A DNA stretch of 64,000 bases. Origin: Streptomyces armeniacus (GTDB lineage: Bacteria > Actinomycetota > Actinomycetes > Streptomycetales > Streptomycetaceae). The position numbers and the translations under genes were made by a program. The first letter of the stretch is position 1; every line of letters begins with the position of its first letter. The stretch is taken from positions 3,153,367-3,217,366 of the forward strand of contig NZ_CP031320.1 in NCBI RefSeq assembly GCF_003355155.1, in the 5' to 3' direction. The notes under the pieces are model-generated. The model was not told the DNA's origin. It made no database searches and was given only the letters and a program-made list of their open reading frames with translations. This document shows positions 15,664 to 24,889 of the stretch, piece after piece.

Positions 15664-18186
15664 ATGCAGGACGAAATCCCCCTGACCGACGGCTGGACCC
15701 TGCGGCACGGCGCGGCAGAGCTCCCGGCCCGGGTCCCGGGCTGCGTCCACACCGACCTGATGGCCGCCGGGGTGATTCCGGATCCGTTCCTCTCCCGGGC
15801 CGAGGACGAGGTGGCCTGGGTGGGCCGCGCCGACTGGCGCTACGACACCGTGGTGCCGCCGCGCGAGACGCCGCACGAACGCACCGACCTCGTCTTCGAC
15901 GGGCTCGACACGGTCGCCGAGATCAGCCTCGGTGGCGCGGCCGTCGGCCGTACGCGCAACATGCACCGCGGCCACAGGTTCGACGTGACCGGCCTCCTGG
16001 ATGCCGCCTCCGGCACCGCCCTGTCCGTCCGCTTCGACTCCGCTTACACCGAGGCGGAGGCCGTACGGGACCGGCTGGGTGAGCGTCCCAACGCGTATCC
16101 GGAACCGTTCCAGTACATCCGCAAGATGGCCTGCTCGTTCGGCTGGGACTGGGGCCCGACGCTGGTCACGGCCGGCATGTGGAAGCCGGTCCGGCTGGTG
16201 CACTGGTCGACGGCGCGGCTCGCGGACGTACGCCCGCTGGTGACGGTGGACGGCGCCGGGGCGGGCCGCGTGGAAGCACGGTTCGAGGTGCTGCGTACGG
16301 AGTCCGGCGCGGACCGTACGCTCACCGCGGAGCTGCGCGTCGGCGGCCCGGAGGCGCCAGGGGCGTCCGGGACGCCCGGGGCGCCGGGGGCGTCCGCGAC
16401 GGTCGAGGCCTCCGTACGCTTCGACGGCACGCACGCCACGGTCACGGCGGAGGTGCCCGACGCCGCCCTGTGGTGGCCGCGTGGCTACGGCGAACAGCCG
16501 TTGTACGACTGCGAGCTGACCCTCAGCGACGAGAACGGCGGGACGCTGGACCGCTGGTCGCGCCGCATCGGCTTCCGTACGGTCGCGCTCGACACCTCTC
16601 CCGACGAGCTGGGCAGCGGCTTCACGCTGGTCGTCAACGGCGAGCGGATCTTCGCGCGCGGCGTGAACTGGATCCCCGACGACGTCTTCCCGTCCCGCAT
16701 CACCCCCGAGCGCTACCGCACCCGGCTGACGCAGGCGCGCGAGGCGGGCGTCGATCTCGTGCGCGTCTGGGGTGGCGGAATCTACGAAGCGGACGCCTTC
16801 TACGACGTCTGCGACGAGCTGGGCCTGCTGGTCTGGCAGGACTTCCCGTTCGCGTGTGCCGCCTATCCGGAGGAGCAGCCGCTGCGTTCGGAGGTCGAGG
16901 CGGAGGCGCGCGAGAACGTCGTACGCCTCATGCCGCACCCCAGCCTCGTCCTGTGGAACGGCAACAACGAGAACCTGTGGGGCTTCCGCGACTGGGACTG
17001 GGAGGAGCCGCTCGCCGGCGACTCCTGGGGCGAGGGCTACTACCTCGGGCTGCTGCCCCGCGTCGTCGCCGAGACCGACCCGACCCGCCCGTACTGGCCT
17101 GGCAGCCCGTGGTCCGGCTCCTGGGACCACCACCCGAACGACCGGCGACACGGCACTTCCCACTCCTGGGAGGTCTGGAACCGCACGGACTACACCGACT
17201 ACCTGCTCGAAGTGCCGCGCTTCGCCGCCGAGTTCGGCTGGCAGGCGCCGCCCGCGTACGCGACGCTGCGCCGCGCGCTCCCCGGCGAGACCCTGGCGCC
17301 GGACTCGCCCGGCATGCTGCACCACCAGAAGGCGGCGGACGGCAACGGCAAGCTGGACCGGGGCCTGGAGCGGCATTTCGCGCCGCCCGGGAACTTCGAC
17401 CGCTGGCACTACCTCACCCAGGTCAACCAGGCGCGGGCCATCGCCACCGGCGTCGAGCACTGGCGCGCGCACTGGCCGGCCTGCGCGGGGACCGTCGTAT
17501 GGCAGCTCAACGACTGCTGGCCGGTGACCTCGTGGGCCGCGATCGACGGGGACGGGCGGCTCAAGCCGCTCTACTTCGAACTGCGCCGGGTGTACGCCGA
17601 CCGGCTGCTCACCGTCCAGCTCCGGGACGGGGCCCCGGCGGTGGTCGCCGTCAACCAGTCGGCGGAGGCGTGGCGTACGAGCGTACGGCTGCGGCGGATG
17701 TCCGCAGACGGCCGTACGCTCGCCGGGACGCGGCTGGACCTCGGCGCGGCGGCCCGTACGGTCGCGGAGGCGGCGGTGCCGGCGGAGCTGGTGCCGGACG
17801 CGGGGTCGGGGAAGGAGTACCTGGTCGCGGACGCCGATGCGGACGCGGACGCGGGGGACGCCGAGCGCGGGCTGCGCGCGCTGCACTTCCCCGTACGCGA
17901 CCGCGAATTCGCCTACCCCGCACCGCGGTTCGACGTGGAGCTGGCGCGGCGCGGTGACGCCGTGGAGGTCACGGTGACCGCTCGTACGTTGCTGCGCGAT
18001 CTGCTCCTCCAGGCCGACCGCCTCGGCCCCGAGGCCACCGCCGACCGCGGGCTGCTGACGCTGCTGCCGGGGGAGCGCGCGACGATCGCCGTACGAGGGT
18101 GGGACCCGGGGGACGCGCCGGACACGGACGGCGCGCCGGCCGTGGAGGCCGTACGGGCCGCGCTGTTCGCGGTGGAGCCGCGATGA
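15664..18186 (+). CDS. GH2 beta-mannosidase, cytoplasmic
   Basis: 840 residues, a usual length for GH2 beta-mannosidases. The N-terminal sugar-binding domain contains PGCVHTDLMAAGVIPDPF and SFGWDWGPTLVTAG. The catalytic TIM barrel shows RVWGGGIYE, the acid/base Glu436 in WNGNNEN and the nucleophile Glu523 in FAAEFGWQ. There is no signal peptide, so it acts on imported manno-oligosaccharides, releasing mannose from the non-reducing end. The ATG at 15664 follows GGAG and gives the expected N-terminus. The stop overlaps the start of the LacI gene. Confidence 0.93.
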   Translation: MQDEIPLTDGWTLRHGAAELPARVPGCVHTDLMAAGVIPDPFLSRAEDEVAWVGRADWRYDTVVPPRETPHERTDLVFDGLDTVAEISLGGAAVGRTRNMHRGHRFDVTGLLDAASGTALSVRFDSAYTEAEAVRDRLGERPNAYPEPFQYIRKMACSFGWDWGPTLVTAGMWKPVRLVHWSTARLADVRPLVTVDGAGAGRVEARFEVLRTESGADRTLTAELRVGGPEAPGASGTPGAPGASATVEASVRFDGTHATVTAEVPDAALWWPRGYGEQPLYDCELTLSDENGGTLDRWSRRIGFRTVALDTSPDELGSGFTLVVNGERIFARGVNWIPDDVFPSRITPERYRTRLTQAREAGVDLVRVWGGGIYEADAFYDVCDELGLLVWQDFPFACAAYPEEQPLRSEVEAEARENVVRLMPHPSLVLWNGNNENLWGFRDWDWEEPLAGDSWGEGYYLGLLPRVVAETDPTRPYWPGSPWSGSWDHHPNDRRHGTSHSWEVWNRTDYTDYLLEVPRFAAEFGWQAPPAYATLRRALPGETLAPDSPGMLHHQKAADGNGKLDRGLERHFAPPGNFDRWHYLTQVNQARAIATGVEHWRAHWPACAGTVVWQLNDCWPVTSWAAIDGDGRLKPLYFELRRVYADRLLTVQLRDGAPAVVAVNQSAEAWRTSVRLRRMSADGRTLAGTRLDLGAAARTVAEAAVPAELVPDAGSGKEYLVADADADADAGDAERGLRALHFPVRDREFAYPAPRFDVELARRGDAVEVTVTARTLLRDLLLQADRLGPEATADRGLLTLLPGERATIAVRGWDPGDAPDTDGAPAVEAVRAALFAVEPR

Positions 18187-19205
18187 GCACCACGCGCCTC
18201 ACCATCAAGGACGTCGCGGCCCGCGCCGGCGTGTCCAAGGCCGCGGTGTCGCTGGCCTTCAACAACAAGCCGGGCGTGTCCGAGGCGACCCGCGCGCACA
18301 TCCTGGAGACCGCGCGCGCGATGGGCTGGGAGCCGAACCTCTCCGCCCGTTCGCTGGCCGCGGGCAGCGGCACGGTCGGCCTGGCGGTCTGCCGCCCGGC
18401 GCGCCAACTCGGCCTGGAGCCCTTCTACATGGAGTTCATCTCCGGCATCGAGAGCGTCCTGACCGAGCGGTCCAGCGCGCTGCTGCTCCGGCTCGTACGC
18501 GACCTGGACGAGGAGATCGAGCTCCAGCGGCACTGGTGGAAGTCCGGCCAGATCGCCGGCTCCGTCCTCGTCGACCTGCGCGAGGACGACCCCCGCATCG
18601 CGGAGCTCTCGCGGATCGGGCTGCCGGCGGTGGCCGTCGGACACCCGTCGCTGACAGGGCCGTTCGCCGCGCTGTGGACGGACGACGCGGGCGCGGTCGG
18701 GGAGGCCGTACGGTATCTCGCGGCGCTCGGGCACCGGCGTATCGCACGCGTCGGGGGCGCGCCCGAGCTGGGGCACAGCATCATCCGGAGCGGCGCGTTC
18801 AGCGCGGTCATGGCGGAGTCGGGGCTGGAGCCGGGGCGGCAGACGGCGACCGACTTCTCGGGCGAGGACGGCGCGCGCGCCACGCGTTCGCTGCTCGCGT
18901 CCGCGGACCGGCCGACCGCGATCGTCTACGACAACGACCTGATGGCCGTCGCCGGCCTGTCCGTCGCCACGGAGATGGGGCTGCGCGTGCCCGCGGACGT
19001 GTCGCTCCTCGCCTGGGACGACTCGCAGCTCTGCGAGCTGACCCACCCGAACCTGTCGGCGATGAGCCGCGACGTCCACGCGTTCGGCGCCGAGGCCGCC
19101 CGCACGCTCTACGGCGTACTGAGCGGCGCACGCCCCGAGCCACGCGCCGTCCACACGCCCGTACTCACACCGCGCGGCTCCACGGCTGCGCCGCCCCCGG
19201 GCTGA
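18183..19205 (+). CDS. LacI-family transcriptional regulator of the mannan operon
   Basis: 340 residues. N-terminal LacI helix-turn-helix (TIKDVAARAGVSKAAVSLAFNNKPGVS) with a hinge (LSARSLAAG), then a periplasmic-binding-like sensor domain ending around WDDSQLCELTHPNLSAM. The start overlaps the mannosidase stop (ATGA). It probably represses the operon from 12347 and perhaps the downstream mannanase, with a mannose-containing sugar as inducer. The role is inferred from position. Confidence 0.9.
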   Translation: MSTTRLTIKDVAARAGVSKAAVSLAFNNKPGVSEATRAHILETARAMGWEPNLSARSLAAGSGTVGLAVCRPARQLGLEPFYMEFISGIESVLTERSSALLLRLVRDLDEEIELQRHWWKSGQIAGSVLVDLREDDPRIAELSRIGLPAVAVGHPSLTGPFAALWTDDAGAVGEAVRYLAALGHRRIARVGGAPELGHSIIRSGAFSAVMAESGLEPGRQTATDFSGEDGARATRSLLASADRPTAIVYDNDLMAVAGLSVATEMGLRVPADVSLLAWDDSQLCELTHPNLSAMSRDVHAFGAEAARTLYGVLSGARPEPRAVHTPVLTPRGSTAAPPPG

Positions 19206-19290
19206 CCCGGTCCCCCACTCGTACGACCGCACCGCCGCACCACCCCGCACATGCAGGCGCAATCCCCCACACACACCACAGGAGAACCCC

Positions 19291-20376
19291 ATGCGCAAGC
19301 GCACGCTCTCCCTCTGCGTCGCGGGCCTGCTGGCCCTCGGCGGCGCCGGAACCGCCGCGCTCGGCACGGCCGGAGCGGCGCCGTCCGGGCAGGACGGCGT
19401 CGCTCCGAACGCGAACGCGAACGCGAAGGCGAAGGCGAAGGCGCAGGCGAAGGCCGCCGCCGACCCGGCCGACGTCGTCGACTACCTCACGTCCATATCC
19501 GGCGGCAGCACCGTGACCGGCCAGCACAACCGCGAGCCGAACTCGGAGCCGTCGAAGTGGACTTCCGCCGTCCACGACATCACGGGCGTCTACCCCGGTC
19601 TGTGGGGCGGCGACTTCCTCTTCGCCTCCGACGACGTCGCCAACCGCCAGACGATGATCGACCAGGCCGAGACAGAGTGGCAGAACGGCTCCCTCGCCAC
19701 CCTGACCTGGCACGTGTGCCCGCCCACCCGAGGCTCGTCCTGCGGCTGGGACCCCGGCACCGGTGTCCAGGACGACCTGTCCGACGACCAGTGGAACGAA
19801 CTGGTCGAGGACGGCACCGAACTCAACACCGCGTGGAAGAAGCGCCTCGACGAGGCCGTCCCGTACCTCCAGCAGCTCCAGGACGCGGGCGTGCCCGCGC
19901 TGTTCCGCCCGATCCACGAGATGAACGACGGCTGGTCCTGGTGGGGCGGGCGCCCCGGCGAGAACGGCAGCCGCAAGCTCTACCAGATCACCCACGACTA
20001 CCTCACGCGGACGAAGGGCCTCACCAACCTGGTGTGGGTGTGGAACGTCAAGGACGTCGACGTCGACCAGGTCGCCTCGTACTATCCGGGTGACGAGTAC
20101 GTCGACGTCGTCTCCGTCGACGCCTGGGCCGACAACTTCCCCTCCGACGCGTACTACCGCGCCCTGGAGCAGCTCGCCGGTTCCAAGCCGATGGCCCTCG
20201 CCGAGGTCGGGAAGGTCCCGTCACCGGAGGATCTGGCGCGGCAGCCGAAGTGGACGTACTTCATGGTCTGGGCCGAGTACCTCACGGACCCCGCGTACAA
20301 CAACGACGACGCCGTGCGCGCGACGTACGGTGACGGCCGCGCGCTGAACCAGGGGGAGGTCGGCCCGCTCGGCTGA
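19291..20376 (+). CDS. Secreted GH26 beta-mannanase
   Basis: 361 residues. Signal peptide at about 1-30 (ending GTAGAAPSG), an unusual Ala/Asn/Lys tract (NANANAKAKAKAQAKA) as linker, then a GH26 domain. Acid/base Glu210 sits in LFRPIHEMNDGWSWWGG and nucleophile Glu305 in MALAEVGK. It cuts beta-1,4-mannan outside the cell, feeding the importer encoded just upstream. No carbohydrate-binding module is present. The ribosome-binding site (AGGAG) is about 6 bases before the ATG. Confidence 0.93.
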   Translation: MRKRTLSLCVAGLLALGGAGTAALGTAGAAPSGQDGVAPNANANAKAKAKAQAKAAADPADVVDYLTSISGGSTVTGQHNREPNSEPSKWTSAVHDITGVYPGLWGGDFLFASDDVANRQTMIDQAETEWQNGSLATLTWHVCPPTRGSSCGWDPGTGVQDDLSDDQWNELVEDGTELNTAWKKRLDEAVPYLQQLQDAGVPALFRPIHEMNDGWSWWGGRPGENGSRKLYQITHDYLTRTKGLTNLVWVWNVKDVDVDQVASYYPGDEYVDVVSVDAWADNFPSDAYYRALEQLAGSKPMALAEVGKVPSPEDLARQPKWTYFMVWAEYLTDPAYNNDDAVRATYGDGRALNQGEVGPLG

Positions 20377-20389
20377 CGCCCTCGTACGT

Positions 20390-20425
20390 ACGGCGCCGCC
20401 CAACCCGCGTGCGGGGCGGCGCCGT
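20390..20425. terminator. Bidirectional terminator between mannanase and lyase genes
   Basis: Twelve-base perfect inverted repeat (ACGGCGCCGCCC / GGGCGGCGCCGT) with a 12-base loop between two convergent genes. Confidence 0.75.
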
Positions 20426-20444
20426 TACGCGCGCGCGGCCGCCG

Positions 20445-21395
20445 TCAGAGCAGACCCGCCCGCTTCAGCGCCTCCCGTACGGATGCCACCGCCGTGCCGT
20501 CCAGCGCGGCCTGCGGTGCCGCCGTCGCCGGGGATTCGATCACGCCCAGCAGCCCCAGCGCCGCCTTGAACGCGCCGAGTGCCGACGCGCCGTGGCTCAT
20601 CTCCGCGCCCGCGCCCGCCTCGATGATCCCGAACAGCTCGGCCAGCCGGTCCTGTTCCTCCGCGGCCTCCGTCCAGCGGCCGGTGCGGGCCGCCTCGTAC
20701 AGCCGCAGATAGCCCGCCGGGTCGACGTTGCCCAGCCCCGGCACCACGCCGTGCGCGCCCGCCAGCAGGGCGCCGTCCACGGTGAGTTCGGAGCCGGTGA
20801 GCACGCTGAACGAGCTGTCCACACCCTCCGCCCGCAGCCCCACGAGCAGCCGGCGCAGCGCGCCGAGGTCGCCGCTGCTGTCCTTGAGCCCGGCGAGGGT
20901 GCCGTCCGCGGCGAGGGCGCCGACCGTACGTGCGGCCAGCTTGGTGTGGACGGCCGACGGGATGTCGTACGCGAACAGCGGCAGGTCCACGCCCGCCCGT
21001 ACGCGCCGGAAGTGGTCCTCCGTCTCCGCCGGGTGCGTCGTGGCGTAGAACGGCGCGGTGGCGACCAGCGCGTCGGCGCCGGCATCGGCGGCGGCGCGCG
21101 CCTGGTCCAGTACGCGGGCGGTGGACGTGTCGATCACCCCCGCCAGTACGGGTGCGCGGCCTCCCGCCGCCTCGGCGACCGTACGGATGGTGGTGCGGCG
21201 CTGCGCGTCGCTGAGGTGCGCGGCCTCGCCGGTGGAGCCCACGGCGAACAGCCCGTGCACGCCCGCCACCAGCTGGTGTTCCACGAGGGCACGCAGCGAG
21301 CGGGTGTCGACCTCGCCGGCGGGGGTCAGCGGTGTGCACAGCGGCGGCACCACACCGCGCAGCGGGGCGGGGAAGCGGGCGGCGGGTGGGGGCAT
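20445..21395 (-). CDS. Dihydrodipicolinate synthase / N-acetylneuraminate lyase family protein
   Basis: 316 residues, class I aldolase barrel of the DapA/NanA superfamily. Visible motifs are GSTGE (phosphate/carboxylate-binding loop), the catalytic Tyr in FAYDIPS, and the Schiff-base Lys in GLKDSSG. The neighbouring sialidase, GntR regulator and ABC importer make cleavage of a sialic acid into pyruvate and an amino sugar the best guess; true DapA would sit with lysine genes. An AGGACGTCC palindrome lies 36 bases before the start, shared with the sialidase promoter. Confidence 0.85.
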   Translation of the reverse strand: MPPPAARFPAPLRGVVPPLCTPLTPAGEVDTRSLRALVEHQLVAGVHGLFAVGSTGEAAHLSDAQRRTTIRTVAEAAGGRAPVLAGVIDTSTARVLDQARAAADAGADALVATAPFYATTHPAETEDHFRRVRAGVDLPLFAYDIPSAVHTKLAARTVGALAADGTLAGLKDSSGDLGALRRLLVGLRAEGVDSSFSVLTGSELTVDGALLAGAHGVVPGLGNVDPAGYLRLYEAARTGRWTEAAEEQDRLAELFGIIEAGAGAEMSHGASALGAFKAALGLLGVIESPATAAPQAALDGTAVASVREALKRAGLL

Positions 21396-21430
21396 GGGCG
21401 CTCCAGGTCGGTCGCGGTCGGACGGCCATC

Positions 21431-21444
21431 GTAGGACGTCCCAT
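21431..21444 (-). promoter_or_regulatory. Palindrome before the lyase gene, probable GntR operator
   Basis: GTAGGACGTCCCAT, one base from a perfect palindrome on AGGACGTCC. It matches ACAGGACGTCCTAC upstream of the sialidase (22355-22368). A weaker match, GAACATCCTACG, lies at 22261-22272 near the GntR start. Confidence 0.7.
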
Positions 21445-21519
21445 GTCTCAGCAGCGTGATCCGGCCACCGGCGGGTGTCAAGACGGCGGCTGTGGGGCGA
21501 GGACCCGCGGGGGCGGCGG

Positions 21520-22212
21520 TCAGGACGCCGACGTTGCCAGCTCCTCGGCGTGCGTCACCCGCGCCCTGACGTCCGTGAAGTGCCTGCGCATCGCCTCCCG
21601 CGCGGCCTCCGCGTCCCGGGTGCGCAGGGCCGCGACGATCGCGAGGTGGTTGGCGACGATCTCCTCGGCCCGGTCGACCGGCGGCTCGAGGGTGTTCTCG
21701 ACCTCGTGGTAGACGCCCCAGAAGAGCTGGATGAGCTGGAGCACCAGGTCGTTCCCGCAGGACTCGTAGAGCAGGGCGTGGAACGCGCGGTCCGCCTCCG
21801 GGTCCTCACCCATCCGGGCGGCCAGCGCCTCCAGGGCAGCGAGCCGGGCCGGGCTTATGGTGGCCGCGACGGTGCCGATCAGCCCCACCTCCATGAGCTC
21901 CCGCACCTCGACCAGATCGCCGAGCGCGGTGACTCCGGGCGCGGAGGAGCGGGTCCGTACGTGAAAGGCGAGCGAGGGCGTGAGGACTGTGAGCGGTGCC
22001 TCCCCGACGAACGTGCCTCTCCCGTGTCTGATTTCCACGATCCCCAGGGCCTGCAGGGCGCGGACGGCCTCCCGGACGCTGTTGCGGCTCGCGCCCAGCT
22101 CCGCCATCAGCTGCGGCTCGGTGGGCAGGGCGGTGCCGGGGGAGAGCCCCTGCTCGTGGATGAGTTCGACGATGCGGTCCTGCAGCGTACGGGCGCGGTC
22201 CGGTCTGGTCAC
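21520..22212 (-). CDS. GntR/FCD-family transcriptional regulator
   Basis: 230 residues from the GTG at 22212, chosen because GGAGG lies 5 bases upstream; the frame stays open to 22266 with an ATG. A winged-helix GntR domain (LSPGTALPTEPQLMAELGASRNSVREAVRALQALGIVEIRHGRGTFV) is followed by an all-helical FCD ligand-binding domain. It lies between the lyase and the divergent sialidase-importer genes and probably senses a sialic-acid-derived sugar, acting at the AGGACGTCC palindromes. Confidence 0.9.
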   Translation of the reverse strand: MTRPDRARTLQDRIVELIHEQGLSPGTALPTEPQLMAELGASRNSVREAVRALQALGIVEIRHGRGTFVGEAPLTVLTPSLAFHVRTRSSAPGVTALGDLVEVRELMEVGLIGTVAATISPARLAALEALAARMGEDPEADRAFHALLYESCGNDLVLQLIQLFWGVYHEVENTLEPPVDRAEEIVANHLAIVAALRTRDAEAAREAMRRHFTDVRARVTHAEELATSAS

Positions 22213-22354
22213 GGCGCCTCCTGCGGCACTGGTGGACTGGTGGGGACGGCGGGGAATGCGGAACATCCTACGACCGGCCTCCGGTTTCGGTCGACTTGAC
22301 GCCGACGGCTCTCTTGACGGGTGGCATCCGGGTACCTACTGTCCCCCCACGGAC

Positions 22355-22368
22355 ACAGGACGTCCTAC
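22355..22368 (+). promoter_or_regulatory. Palindrome before the sialidase-importer operon
   Basis: ACAGGACGTCCTAC, containing the perfect decamer palindrome AGGACGTCCT, 40 bases before the sialidase start. The copy at 21431-21444 serves the divergent lyase gene. Confidence 0.7.
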
Positions 22369-22408
22369 CTCTGCTGGATCCGCTGCTGAGCAGGAACAGG
22401 AGAAGCCG

Positions 22409-23539
22409 ATGACGTCAGAAGCACCCCCACCACAGAGACCGGAACGGACCGTGCGCGCGACCTCCGTGCCGTACGTCGCCGGGACCGAGGGGTACGCCAG
22501 CTTCCGCATTCCCGCCGTGGTCGTGACGGCGGGCGGCACGCTGCTGGCGTTCGCCGAGGGGCGCCGCGCGTCGGACGACGACTTCGGGGACATCGACATC
22601 GTGCTGCGCCGCTCCACCGACGGCGGCGCCGGTTGGGGCCCGATGACGGTGGTCGCGGCGAACGGCGACGACCTCGCGGGCAACCCGGCGCCGATCGCCA
22701 CGGCGGACGGCCGGGTCGTCCTCGTCGAGGTGTTCAACGCCGCCGCGGCGACCGAGGACGCCATCCGGCGCGGCCGGGTCTCCGCCGCCGACGGCCGCCG
22801 CGTCTACGTACAGCACAGCGACGACGAGGGCGCGACCTGGTCGGCGTCGCGCGAGATCACCGAGACGACCAAGCGGCCGGAGTGGCGCTGGTACGCGACG
22901 ACGCCGGGCCACGCGATCGAGCTGCGGGAGGCGCCGCACACCGGCCGGCTGGTCGTCCCCGCCAACCACTCGGTGCCGCCGACCGGCGGCGACAACGGCA
23001 CCGAGGGCCGCTACAACGGCGGCCACGACCTGCTGAGCGACGACGGCGGCGAGACCTGGCGGCTCGGCTACACCGACGACAACACCGACGGATACGTCAA
23101 CGTCAACGAGACCACCGCGGCCGAACTCCCCGACGGCAGGGTCTACTTCAACACCCGCAACGACTCCCCCTCGCCCGGCAACCGCGCCGACGCCTACTCC
23201 GCCGACGGCGGGGCCACCCTCGAACTGCCCTTCCGGCCGCAGGCCGGGCTCGTCGCGCCGGTCGTCGAGGCCAGCGTGCTCCAGCTCCGCGACCCCGACC
23301 TGCTGCTCTTCTCCGCCCCCGCCGACCCCGACTCGCGCGCCCTGATGACGGTGCGGGCGAGCACGGACGGCGGAGTCACCTGGCGGTCCGCGTACACCGT
23401 CGACGGGCTTCCCGCGGCCTACTCCGATCTGGTACGGATCGACGCGGACACCGTCGGACTGCTCTACGAGACAGGGGACTTCAGCGCCTACTCGACCATC
23501 TCGTTCCTGCGCATCCCGATTTCCGACCTCACCCTCTGA
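22409..23539 (+). CDS. GH33 sialidase without signal peptide
   Basis: 376 residues, six-bladed-propeller sialidase. It has the FRIP motif at about residue 32 (YASFRIPAVV) and four Asp-box type repeats (RRSTDGGAGW, HSDDEGATW, LSDDGGETW, ASTDGGVTW). It should release terminal sialic acid from glycans. The N-terminus (MTSEAPPPQRPERT) has no signal peptide or lipobox, so the enzyme appears cytoplasmic, unlike most bacterial sialidases. Upstream in-frame sequence is open, but AACAGGAG lies 8 bases before this ATG. It is followed within 20 bases by the importer genes. Confidence 0.9.
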   Translation: MTSEAPPPQRPERTVRATSVPYVAGTEGYASFRIPAVVVTAGGTLLAFAEGRRASDDDFGDIDIVLRRSTDGGAGWGPMTVVAANGDDLAGNPAPIATADGRVVLVEVFNAAAATEDAIRRGRVSAADGRRVYVQHSDDEGATWSASREITETTKRPEWRWYATTPGHAIELREAPHTGRLVVPANHSVPPTGGDNGTEGRYNGGHDLLSDDGGETWRLGYTDDNTDGYVNVNETTAAELPDGRVYFNTRNDSPSPGNRADAYSADGGATLELPFRPQAGLVAPVVEASVLQLRDPDLLLFSAPADPDSRALMTVRASTDGGVTWRSAYTVDGLPAAYSDLVRIDADTVGLLYETGDFSAYSTISFLRIPISDLTL

Positions 23540-23555
23540 CCGGCTCTGGAGGACG

Positions 23556-24887
23556 ATGATGACCTCGGTCGGCACATCCCGACGTTCCCTGCTCGCCGCC
23601 TCGGCGGCGACCGCCGCCACCGGACTGGCCGTCACGGGCTGCGGCTCCGACGACGACGGCGAGTCCTCGAGCAAGCGCAAGCCCGGCGAGAAGATCCAGA
23701 TGACCTTCTGGGCCTGGGTGCCCGGCATCGACAAGGCCGTCGACCTGTGGAACAAGCAGAACCCCGAGATCCAGGTCAGGCTCGAGAAGGTGTCGCCGCA
23801 CAACAGCGCGCAGTACGCCAAGATGCACTCCGCGCTGAAGGCGGGGAACCCGCCCGATCTGGCCCAGGTCGAGTACATGAACATCCCCGAGTTCCTGCTC
23901 GAGAAGGGCCTGGTGGAGCTCTCCGAGTACGGCGCCGACAAGCAGAAGGACAAGTTCGTCGGCTGGCAGTGGGAGCAGGTCGTCTACGACGGCGGGGTGT
24001 ACGCGGTCCCGCAGGCGTCCGGCCCGATGGGCCTGTTCTACCGCGAGGACCTGTACTCGAAGTGGAACGTCGAACCGCCCGCCACCTGGGACGACTTCGA
24101 GGCCGCGGCCAAGAAGATCCGCAAGCAGGGCGCGTACATCGACACCTTCCCGGCCTCCATGGGCCCGTGGCTCGCGGGCCTCGCCTGGCAGGCGGGCGCG
24201 GAGTGGTTCCGTACGGAGGGCGACGCCTGGAAGGTCGCCATCGACAGCGAACCGACCCGCAGGGTGGCCGAGTTCTGGGAGGGCCTCGTCCGGCAGAAGC
24301 TGGTCAAGACGCTGCCGGTGATGCAGAGCCCGTGGTACTCGGCGCTCCAGTCCAGCGACGTCGTCAGCTGGGTCAGCGCGCAGTGGGGTGACGCGCTGAT
24401 CTCCGGGAACGCCGCCAAGACCAAGGGCAAGTGGCGCGTGGCGCCGATGCCGCAGTGGAAGAAGGGCGCGGGCGCCTCCGCCAACTGGGGCGGCTCGACC
24501 ACGGCCGTCTTCTCCGGGGCGAAGCACCCGCAGGAGGCGATGGACTTCGCCGTCTGGCTGAACACCGACCCCAAGAGCATCGACCTGCTGATCGCGGGCG
24601 GCTACGGCTGGCCCGCGGCGAAGAAGGGCTTCGAGGGCTCGCGGCTGGACCGGCCGAGCGACTTCTTCGGCGGCCAGAAGTACAACGACGTGTTCGCCGC
24701 GTCCGACAAGGCGGTGGACACCAGCTGGAAGTGGGGGCCGACGACCGTCGCGATGATCAACCACATGACGGACGCCCTCACCGACGCCATCAACTCCAAG
24801 GGCTCGTTCACCGACGCGATGAAGACCGTGCAGAAGCAGGTGATCGCTGACATGCGGGACAAGGGTCTGAAGGTGGAGGCGGCCTGA
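23556..24887 (+). CDS. Sugar ABC transporter binding lipoprotein (Tat-type signal)
   Basis: About 443 residues. The N-terminus combines a twin-arginine motif (SRRSLLA) with a lipobox (VTGC), indicating a Tat-exported lipoprotein. The rest is a family-1 sugar-binding fold (QMTFWAWVPGIDKAV at the start). It lies in an operon with sialidase and two permeases, so a sialic acid or sialylated oligosaccharide is the likely ligand. ATG at 23556, with a second ATG as the next codon. Confidence 0.88.
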   Translation: MMTSVGTSRRSLLAASAATAATGLAVTGCGSDDDGESSSKRKPGEKIQMTFWAWVPGIDKAVDLWNKQNPEIQVRLEKVSPHNSAQYAKMHSALKAGNPPDLAQVEYMNIPEFLLEKGLVELSEYGADKQKDKFVGWQWEQVVYDGGVYAVPQASGPMGLFYREDLYSKWNVEPPATWDDFEAAAKKIRKQGAYIDTFPASMGPWLAGLAWQAGAEWFRTEGDAWKVAIDSEPTRRVAEFWEGLVRQKLVKTLPVMQSPWYSALQSSDVVSWVSAQWGDALISGNAAKTKGKWRVAPMPQWKKGAGASANWGGSTTAVFSGAKHPQEAMDFAVWLNTDPKSIDLLIAGGYGWPAAKKGFEGSRLDRPSDFFGGQKYNDVFAASDKAVDTSWKWGPTTVAMINHMTDALTDAINSKGSFTDAMKTVQKQVIADMRDKGLKVEAA

Positions 24888-24889
24888 CC

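Noticed and set aside
15574..17886. Long minus-strand open frame opposite the beta-mannosidase
   Set aside because: It has no recognisable protein pattern and the opposite strand encodes a complete enzyme with catalytic residues.
22415..23953. Minus-strand open frame over the sialidase
   Set aside because: Val/Gly/Arg-rich shadow; the plus strand has the FRIP motif and Asp boxes.
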